A stretch of DNA of 64,000 bases from Apoderus coryli (lineage: Eukaryota; Arthropoda; Insecta; Coleoptera; Attelabidae). The stretch is from assembly GCA_911728435.2 (NCBI GenBank), contig OU452199.1, positions 43,163,253 to 43,227,252 on the forward strand. The letters are read 5' to 3'. Below are positions 56,601 through 64,000 of the stretch, piece after piece (positions within the stretch are counted from its first letter, which is position 1; each line of letters begins with the position of its first letter). The notes under the pieces were generated by a model. The model was not told the origin of the DNA. It saw nothing but the letters and a program-made list of their open reading frames with translations, and did no database searches. Position numbers and translations under genes: made by a program.

Positions 56601-57034
56601 GCGATCTCTATTTAGGTATATTTTAGTTCATGTATTTACCGCCAGATGGCCATGATTTCCTTTAGCAACATTAGGAAAATTAAAATTTCTAATTGACTGG
56701 CCACTTGCACCATACACATGTCAATTTTACTTTTCGCACCAACAAAGACAATAAAAACAATAAAAGTATCAAAAATGTTAGGAACAATAACATTTACTTA
56801 ATTGTTAATTAGAATAGAAAAATGTTTTGTGAAAATTATAAGAATTTTCTTAACGCTCCTTCATTGTCTTTATTTCATTATTTGTTAACAAGAAAGTTTA
56901 AACTAGTACTAGGTAGTACGTAATAGATTTATAATGAAAAAATGATTTGTTATTAGATACCTATTACGAGACAAAATTTGTGTTGTTTATGTAGTTACAA
57001 CTCAGCAAAGCATTCAGTTTAGTTAAAGTAACAT
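53693..57034. other. Upstream region of the LysM gene, no firm feature
   Basis: 3.3 kb of AT-rich DNA. TATTACACTATT-type AT repeats and one CACCCTGTATATT end (54519) are present. Near 54350-54440, TTAGCCGAATTGG and CGTTCGAATCCCATCCCGG resemble tRNA-like A and B boxes of a SINE, but the 65-base gap between them is too long for a tRNA. An 89-codon minus frame at 56081-56350 is not recognised. Confidence 0.4.
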
Positions 57035-58148
57035 ATGTCTACAAATATGGTTAAACAAAGACAAAAGTAAGTACCTAGGTAGGTACTTTTCTCCAATTCA
57101 AGTGCGGTTTGTTACTAATATTAAATAATTTGTGGCATTTCCCAATAAAGCTATTTTAAATTTTTATGTGGAATAAACACATTTTAATAATTTTTCAGGC
57201 CAAAAATAAGTGATTCGTCATACAAAAAATTTGGTAAAGACAGTGACGAGAGTGACGGTGAAGAAATAAACTTACTTGTTAAAAATAGATCACCGCATCG
57301 AGAAATTGAAACTGTCGAGAAAATTTTAGAAGAAGATGATACTTTGCAATCTATCGCCATCAGATTTAGATGTACAGTAAGTACCAAACTTCTTAGATAT
57401 GAATAGTTATGAGCCGACATAGCCGCTGATTAAAGTGGTGACTAATAGTAATAATTGTAATTGAATACACATGGATTTTCTTAATAGGTAAATTCATGAT
57501 TCAATTGAACCAAAAATATAAGCTGGCATGAATCTTTTTTTTTACTAAACTTTGTATTTTTTAACAAAAGTGGTTTCTCTGATTCAGATAGAAGACCTCA
57601 AGCGAATGAACAACATTCATAGAGAAAACGAAATATACGCGAAACGCACCATTAAAGTCCCGCATCGTCCATTTACAGCAGCTTTAGCTCCGATCCATGT
57701 CAGTGGGAAAAGCTCACCGAACTCAACCCAAGAGCTTTTCTACAACAACCAGCCTTCAACAAGCAGTACAACTAGTAGTAATCTAATAAATATCGATAAT
57801 ATAAATACGAAATTATTAACGGAAACAACAAAAAATGTTAATAGTTCGGTAAATGAAATTATTTTTAATAGTAGCATAGCACAAAAAGAGTCTCTAACAG
57901 AATACCATGATAATAATAACAGTGATGAGGAAGTAACTTTAATACCAGAAAGGTATAATTCTACCAGTAATATTGAAGTTGAACCAATAGTTAGTGAATT
58001 GAGTTGTAGTGGTGCTGATTGTGATATTCCTTTAGTAGCATTAGTTGCGTGTATTGTTATTGTGATAGTAGCTATTCCTTTGATTTATGTGTTTTATATT
58101 GCGGAGCATCCGCAACAGTTCCATCACCATACTGCAACTAGAAGATGA
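57035..58148 (+). CDS. LysM domain-containing single-pass membrane protein (LYSMD3/4-like), 3 exons
   Basis: Coding exons 57035-57066, 57199-57376 and 57588-58148, joined by introns of 132 and 211 bp with GTAAGT donors and TTTTTCAG and GATTCAG acceptors. The phases fit (AA|G Lys; ACA|ATA). The product is 256 aa. Residues 11-47 are acidic and Ser-rich. The LysM domain spans about 50-95: VEKILEEDDTLQSIAIRFRCT, intron, IEDLKRMNNIHRENEIYAKR and IKVP. A Ser/Thr/Asn-rich region (97-210) follows, then one transmembrane segment at about 217-242 (PLVALVACIVIVIVAIPLIY) and a short His-rich tail. Length and layout match metazoan LYSMD3/4 proteins, which are membrane-anchored, reported at the Golgi and cell surface, with LYSMD3 implicated in chitin recognition. 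It is the only confident host gene here. The first exon of ten codons is inferred from splice fit. Confidence 0.85.
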
Positions 58149-58356
58149 TTGAAAACCATCATTTTGTAGTTTGTATAGTCTCTTAAAATAACTGTTCTTA
58201 TGTCTTAGAGATTCCTCGACAAGATTTAATGGTACGTCTGAGCTCATTTATCTTCACGTTGTGTTGGTATATAGGGTATTTCAAAAATAATACAAAAAAC
58301 TTTAAACAGTGATTCAAAGCAAACAGGAAATGCAAAATTTTGTTCAGTTCATTGTA
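58149..58356. other. 3' flank of the LysM gene
   Basis: Probable 3' UTR. No clear AATAAA was seen before the mini-mariner (first candidate beyond 58.9 kb). TATAGGGTATTTC at 58271 may be a decayed CAGGGTG-type end. Confidence 0.4.
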
Positions 58357-58922
58357 CGAGAGTTGCTATTTATGTATTGAGAACTGGCAACACTGGTATT
58401 GCCAGGTGAAATCTGTCACCGCCATCTTGAAGTTTGAAATTTTTGACAGTATACGCACTGAGAACGTTTTGACGTGAAAGCAAAATTTGTGTTATTTACG
58501 GTAAGTTGAAAAGTTCATCTCCGCCAAAAAATGGAATTAAGTCGCGAAAATTTTCGAGCTATTATTTATTATGCCTTTTGACGTGGTATTATGCAAGAAC
58601 AGTGCATAAATCAACGTAATGCAACATTTGGCGATGAAGTACCATCCAATACCACTGTATATGGCGTACACTGAATTCAAACGTGGGCAACTGTGGTCAT
58701 AGGTGACGAGTCGTGGATTTATGCCTGTAAGCCAAAATGAAAAGGCCAATCGGCAGTTTGAGTGTTTGAATGTGAAGAAAAGCCAATAAAAATTGTTCCT
58801 TCCCGAAGCGTTTAGAAGCCAATGGTGGCGTGTTTCTTCACGAAAATCGGTCATGCCGCAACTGCAACTCTAGGAAATCAGAAGGCCGTTTCTATTCTCA
58901 ATACATAAATAGGCAACCCTCG
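58357..58922 (+). mobile_element. Internally deleted mariner (mini-mariner), 566 bp
   Basis: Terminal inverted repeats CGAGAGTTGCTATTTATGTA and, from the right, CGAGGGTTGCCTATTTATGTA, both followed by TTGAGAA and flanked by TA (58355-58356, 58923-58924). Inside are remnants of a DD34D mariner gene: MELSRENFRAIIYYAF at 58530, FGDEVPSNTTVY, then a jump past most of the protein to VIGDESWIYACKPK (first catalytic Asp) and MVACFFTKIGHAATATL. Several stops. The second and third Asp are gone, so it could only move by help from a full copy. Confidence 0.85.
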
Positions 58923-58924
58923 TA

Positions 58925-59765
58925 ACAATAACAAGTTCGCTGCTGTCAGTGACAAAATATGCCAAAGTTAATAATAGAAATACTTCTGCAATATTTCACA
59001 TTTCCTCGTTCTTCATTATTTGGTAAAAAAAAATAGTTAACTTTTGATTTGACGTTAATATACAAAAAACACGATTTGAGCGTTTTTCGTTTGTTACATT
59101 TGCGAAGAAACATGTGTTATTCATTTTATTGTTTTTCTATTTAAGAGCATCTAAACTTACTACCCTAAGGCAGCCCTTGTTCAGTGCAGAATACTTTTTT
59201 TAGTGTTTAAGTTGACTTGGCTATATATGAGTAAATTATTTTGAAATTGAACCCTGGTTTATACAATTTATTCATAAACATGGTTTAGTAAACAACGAAC
59301 GAGACATTGCCATTTGTTTTGGTCTGAATTGTAAGGTTTGTCCACCAGGATCAAAGTCAATCTGGGCAAGATAGCAGGATAGTTTTTAAATGAACGTGTG
59401 ATAAAGTGATATGTTTATGGAAAAGTTGTATACACTTAATTATTGTTTTAATAATATTGCTTAGACTTCTAGTCGTTTTAATGTATTTAGATCTTTATTG
59501 TATATAGTTAGCATTATACTGATGTATATTTTTGTAATAAATATTTTTGGGAACCAGCAATAAAATGATGAAGGAATATATTTGTTTCTATTTTCTCATC
59601 TTCAACTAAAACGAGTTGCAGGCTGTGTAGATCTCTTCTAAAGCCAAACAAGTGTAAAATATGTCACGGCACAGTTAAATATCCATGTCCCGTCGTGTGT
59701 TACTGTTGGTGAGACTCCTTTGAATGGAAACATTTAAAAATAGTTCCCAAGTCGTCAATTTAAAG
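58925..59765. other. Intergenic, nothing recognised
   Basis: AT-rich; no supported feature. Confidence 0.4.
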
Positions 59766-59880
59766 TAATAATAATAATAAAGCCTTTATTTTGAAACGGG
59801 CGAAGTCTAGACAAAGGCCAATCATTAACACATTACTGTTGTGTAATCGAATATCGACTTTACATCTCTAGTAGAATGTG
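59766..59880 (-). repeat. Retrotransposon 3' tail with ATT repeats
   Basis: On minus it reads ...AATAAAGGC TTTATTATTATTATTA, the same tail layout as the CR1-like elements in this window. Its coding part is absent. Confidence 0.5.
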
Positions 59881-59970
59881 ACGTAAGCAGACGATTATTA
59901 TTATTAACCTCAAACTTCGTGCAACATGTCGTTTATATTATGCCTTAAGGCGGGTTTAGCCAACTAATAA

Positions 59971-60104
59971 TGTATAATTTTAGTGCATAATGGATAATTT
60001 TTAAAACATGACACTTACATGTACCTGTTTATACAACGAATAGTGTATAATTCATAATTTTCGTTGATAATGCATAACTTTCAACTTTATGCACTAAATT
60101 ATGC
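59971..60104. repeat. Short inverted-repeat element
   Basis: TGTATAATTTTAGTGCATAAT (59971-59991) pairs with TTTATGCACTAAATTATGCA (60086-60105). The stretch between has further partial pairs (GTATAATTCATAATTTTCG). Probably a MITE remnant. Confidence 0.5.
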
Positions 60105-60384
60105 AAAAAATATCAATACGCATGCGTCGCATGCCTTACATAACCTCAATTTACGAAATAAACTAAATAATAATTGAAAATGTGACAATAATTAATAGAA
60201 TTTTTAATTTGAAAGCTATCAAACCAAAAATAAGTCCAACACAAAGTAATAGCATTGTAATGCAATGGTAATAGGTTAACCAACTGGTTAGTCAAAAGTC
60301 AATATTGCCCGTTCACGCTAGGTGTCGCCAAAAACATCTCTCTCTGAATATATATATATATTCAATATTCCATACAGAGGGACT

Positions 60385-60834
60385 TGTAAATGTACTTTTA
60401 TTTAAAAATAAAAATCAGGCTCGAAGACGGGGAGATGGTCATCGCTATCCTACTCGAGGGAGGGATCTCTTATATCTACCTCGACCCAAACACGAGTTTT
60501 ATAAAAAATCGCCTCTGTACTCAGGATACTTTTATTTCAATCTTCTTCCCTCAAAGATAAGAAACTGTGCAAATATGAGCATTTTCAAAAATTTATTAAA
60601 AGAGTTCCTTATAAACGGTGCGTTCTACAGCCTACAGGAATTTACCACCTCAGTAGTGTTGTTAAGCTGTGTCAAGAGTTTGTTGTATATGTATAAATAT
60701 GTATTTTGTATTTTTATTTATATTTTCAGTTTTCATTAATTTATGCTCAATGTTTTTTGTGTTTTGTATTTTGACGTGTCTATGTACAGAATCTATGTAT
60801 TTTTGAAAGACTAATAAAGATATATTATTATTAT
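60385..60834 (+). pseudogene. Non-LTR RT C-terminus and 3' UTR, second copy of the family at 1-1266
   Basis: The frame from about 60385 to 60739 reads VLLFKNKNQARRRGDGHRYP, TRGRDLLYLPRPKHEFYKKS, LPSKIRNCANMSIFKNLLKE and FLINGAFYSLQEFTTSV, closely matching 800-1015 of the first element. The 3' UTR has TTTTGACGTGTCTATGTACA (compare ATGACGTGTCTATATACAAC at 1199) and ends AATAAAGATATATTATTATT at 60830. Severely 5' truncated. Confidence 0.85.
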
Positions 60835-61490
60835 TTGAATATCTAAATCAAAGATTATTTTTAATATTCTTTTTTGTACGATTACCAAAGGTTCTAGATT
60901 GAAGAGATAGAGCCCTATATGCTCCACCCCAACCCACAATTCCATAGGATAATAGACTGTACTAAACTGTAATAAAGAGATTTTTTTTTGTATTTTTAAA
61001 GATGTACAAAAACGAACGAATCTTTTTGAGCAGAGACATGGATAGCCCATCTTAGATGCCGATCGAGTATAATACCGAGATACTTAATATGATCAGCCCT
61101 TTTTGGAAGTTGATCGTTAAGAGATATTTATCAAACCATTGCACTATTATCTGAAGCCCCATCTTTACCTTGTCTTCCACCTCTTGCCATTATGCTCCTT
61201 CCACGAAAAATACGGTATCATCTGCGAATGACAGTAAACTTCCCGGCAGATCAAGACTCAGCAAGTCATTTACATATATATTAAATAGTATCGGACCAAT
61301 AACTGTTCCCTGAGGAATTCGATAAGAACAAGGCAGAGATTTACTTAGTGTATTATTTATCCTCACCATTTGGTTACGGTTATGTAGGTAGCTGAAGAAC
61401 AATCCTAGACCATGACCTCGACACCAATATTCTCTAATTTTTTTAATAATAATTCATGACTGAGTGTCAAAGGCCTTGTATGTATGTAAT
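60835..61490 (-). pseudogene. Non-LTR RT fragment, different family
   Basis: Minus from about 61480: YKAFDTQS (palm A), ELLLKKLENIGVRGHGLGLF, SYLHNRNQMVRINNTLSKSL, YRIPQGTVIGPILFNIYVND (box B), LLSFADDTVFFVEGA (FADD), then frameshifted KMGLQIIVQWFDKYLLTIN, ADHIKYLGIILDRHLRWAIH and VSLLQFSTVYYPMELWVGVE-like sequence. The RIPQGTVIGPILFNIYVNDLL style differs from the other RT copies here. It abuts the plus-strand element tail to tail. Confidence 0.8.
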
Positions 61491-62949
61491 TTTAAAGGGG
61501 GCCTCTGATTAACACTAATTAAACCAATTAAAGAACAACACAACACATTTATTATCTCCAAATACTTTATTATATTAAATATGTTTCTCGAATTACACAA
61601 AATAATAATTTTTAAACATCATTACATTAAATTACTAAATCGTTAGTCATATTTACTTTAAACTTTGGTTGTACATATTTATTTTGTAGAAGAGTACATT
61701 TTACACTAAATATATTATTATTAAACTATTATTATTAACATCAAATTATGAAAATAGAAAAAAAACCCCAACATAAAAACTATTACATAAATAATTACTG
61801 AAGAGCCCCGTACTATTCTACCCAAATCAACCACTTACAAAAACCATTTAATGATGTTAATCAATCATTATTTCTTTCCAACTTTACTTTTCAAATCAGA
61901 AGTGGGAATGAAATGAAATCAACTAACTGATTCATTACTTTTGAACTTTTTGAAGGCGAAGATTTTAATATCGTACAAAGCCAAGTCGTATTTTGTACTG
62001 CTTCAAAGCACAGGTGGGATAATTGAGTTAGTTATTCAGGAAGTTTCCAAAGTTGTCAATAGTTTTTTAAACTGTTTATTGTTCGCATATAACTTCTGAA
62101 TTTCCATGAATGTTTGTTGATACCATGGTAGAGAATGTTAGCTTTGAACTCAAATTTAGTTGTTCGCTAATCACCTCCTCAATTTTGAATATTAATGAAT
62201 AATTTTACACAGGAAAATAAATGGAAGAATGCACAAAATAAAACACTTGTTTGTTAATAATTAACAAAAAGCATTAAGAATTATGTTTAAGCATTTAAAA
62301 CTGCTTAAGAATAATGAAAAAGCGAATAAAATGGAATGTGGTCCGTGAAATATACTTGGGAAAACAAATTTTGATTAAAACTTAATTTAATTTTAATTAA
62401 AAATTTAGTTAATTAAATTTTTGGTTGATTTCGTAATGAAAATGAGACACCGATGATTTTTGTTTTTTATATGTATTATTCTTATAAATATAAGGTTCTT
62501 AAACTATTTATTTTTATTATTAAATTTGTAGGTATATTATGTTATTATTATATTCCAAATATTCTTAAAAAATACTGTCTTCTGCTTAATAGTTGTTACG
62601 CTCTGAGTTGTTGTGGACACTGAAATTCAAATAAAAAAATTAGTACAAAATAATGATAATAATATAAAATAAATAATTGTTAATAATAATTATAGTAAAC
62701 TAATGTGTAAAATAAAAATTCATCGACAGATTATTTTGCAAAAGTGGCTCGAAAAAGAAAAATCATAGTCCTATATTATGATCTAAAGAGCATTAAAATC
62801 TAAACGATTTTAACACCGAATATCATGTATATTTAACTCAGTTTATCAACCAATTAGTGTCCTTTTAGTACTGACAAAACCCAGTCTGTAATTGTCTTAA
62901 TAGAAATAATAAAACTAAGTAAACTTTCGTTGCGCACACAGTTTAAAAA
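61491..62949. other. Intergenic, highly AT-rich
   Basis: ATT runs near 61708-61737 and 62510-62560. No gene, RNA or paired repeat supported. Confidence 0.45.
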
Positions 62950-64000
62950 ATTCGTAAAAACATTTGTCATAATTCAGAATATTTTATAAATGAGAAGTCA
63001 TTATATACACGGTAATTTTAATTCCTTTCGACATTTATACACTGTATTGTCATAATTCATAATATTATATCATTGTATAAATGACAGATCATTGTATACA
63101 AGGCATTTTAATTCCTTTCGACATTTATACAGTCATATTCAGAATATGTAATTTTACAAATGACGAAAGTCATTGTATACAAGGCAATTTTAATTCCTTT
63201 CGACACTTATACAGTCATAATTCAGAATATATCATTTTATAAATGACAAAACTCATTGTATATAAGGCAATTTTAATTCCTTTCGACATTTATACACTGT
63301 ATTGTCATAATTCATAATATTATATCATTGTATAAATGACAGATCATTGTATAGAAGGCATTTTAATTCCTTTCGACATTTATACAGTCATATTCAGAAT
63401 ATGTAATTTTACAAATGACGAAAGTCATTGTATACAAGGCAATTTTAATTCCTTTCGACACTTATACAGTCATAATTCAGAATATATCATTTTATAAATG
63501 ACAACTCATTGTATATAAGGCAATTTTAATTCCTTTCGACATTTATACACTGTATTGTCATAATTCATAATATTATATCATTGTATAAATGACAGATCAT
63601 TGTATAGAAGGCATTTTAATTCCTTTCGACATTTATACAGTCATATTCAGAATATATAATTTTATAAATGACGAAAGTCATTGTATACAAGGCAATTTTA
63701 ATTCCTTTCGACATTTATACACTGTATTGTCATAATTCATAATATTATATCATTGTATAAATGACAGATCATTGTATACAAGGCATTTTAATTCCTTTCG
63801 ACATTTATACAGTCATATTCAGAATATATAATTTTATAAATGACGAAAGTCATTGTATACAAGGCAATTTTAATTCCTTTCGACATTTATACACTGTATT
63901 GTCATAATTCATAATATTAAATCATTGTATAAATGACAGATCATTGTATAGAAGGCAATTTTAATTCCTTTCGACATTTATACAGTCATGTCCAGAATAT
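62950..64000. repeat. Higher-order tandem satellite, runs off the window
   Basis: Units are anchored on ATTCCTTTCG at 63021, 63111, 63193, 63276, 63366, 63448, 63529, 63619, 63701, 63791, 63873 and 63964. Spacings are therefore 90, 82, 83, 90, 82, 81, 90, 82, 90, 82 and 91. Three unit types follow: A (90, with ACTGTATTGTCATAATTC), B (82, with AATGACGAAAGTCATT) and C (81-83, with CACTTATACAG). The order is ABC ABC AB AB A..., i.e. a trimer of about 254 bp changing to a dimer of 172 bp. A decayed unit lies at 62950-63020. Neighbouring copies of one type are almost identical, so the array was homogenised recently. Confidence 0.95.

Noticed and set aside
57552..57587. ATG at 57552 as the start of a 198-aa protein
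   Set aside because: These 36 bases are intron: the upstream exons give a complete LysM domain in phase and a good acceptor lies at 57587.
62950..64000. Terminal tandem array as a CRISPR
   Set aside because: The units are contiguous near-identical satellites with no unique spacers, and the DNA is eukaryotic.

Overview
The window is AT-rich, intron-bearing animal DNA, almost certainly from an arthropod and most likely an insect. The signs are three kinds of mariner relative, CR1/Jockey-group and RTE-like non-LTR retrotransposons, Ty3/gypsy remnants, Crypton recombinases, a Penelope-type hammerhead repeat, many short elements ending in TA-CAGGGTG, and one recognisable three-exon host gene. The order of insect cannot be fixed from the sequence. 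There are no operons, ribosome binding sites or prokaryotic signals.

Layout. 1-16 kb: a truncated retrotransposon 3' end, short inverted-repeat elements, mariner fragments, and at 8.5-9.2 kb a permuted and inverted repeat carrying two hammerhead ribozyme motifs on opposite strands. 16.6-18.9 kb: a reverse transcriptase (RT) remnant broken by a complete but dead mariner. 20-29 kb: RT fragments, a decayed cysteine-rich transposon-type ORF, a possible host promoter with first exon, a gypsy pol/LTR remnant, and Crypton copy A cut short beside a second gypsy fragment. 29-33 kb: a possible solo LTR, Crypton copy B in inverted orientation, and a long RT ORF. 34.5-36.7 kb: the longest RT element, with a few breaks. 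37.5-43.1 kb: mariner pieces, an RTE-like element and a second complete mariner whose 340-aa ORF is open but has lost the segment holding a catalytic Asp. 44-47 kb: a perfect palindrome, an RT pseudogene and a foldback element with concentric inverted repeats. 49.3-51.7 kb: an apparently intact DNA transposon with terminal inverted repeats, a TTA target duplication and a 566-aa putative transposase that I cannot assign to a superfamily. 52.7-53.7 kb: a Jockey-clade remnant. 57.0-58.1 kb: the host gene, a LysM-domain membrane protein of the LYSMD3/4 type. 58.4-61.5 kb: a mini-mariner and RT fragments. From 62.95 kb to the window end: a higher-order tandem satellite.

Nearly everything is mobile-element debris. 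The intact coding units are the LysM gene, the 566-aa transposon protein, the catalytically incomplete mariner ORF and the C-terminal RT ORF at 32.2-33.3 kb. The strongest leads are the unassigned transposon at 49271-51682, the hammerhead pair at 8598-8937, the complementary Crypton copies, and the terminal satellite.
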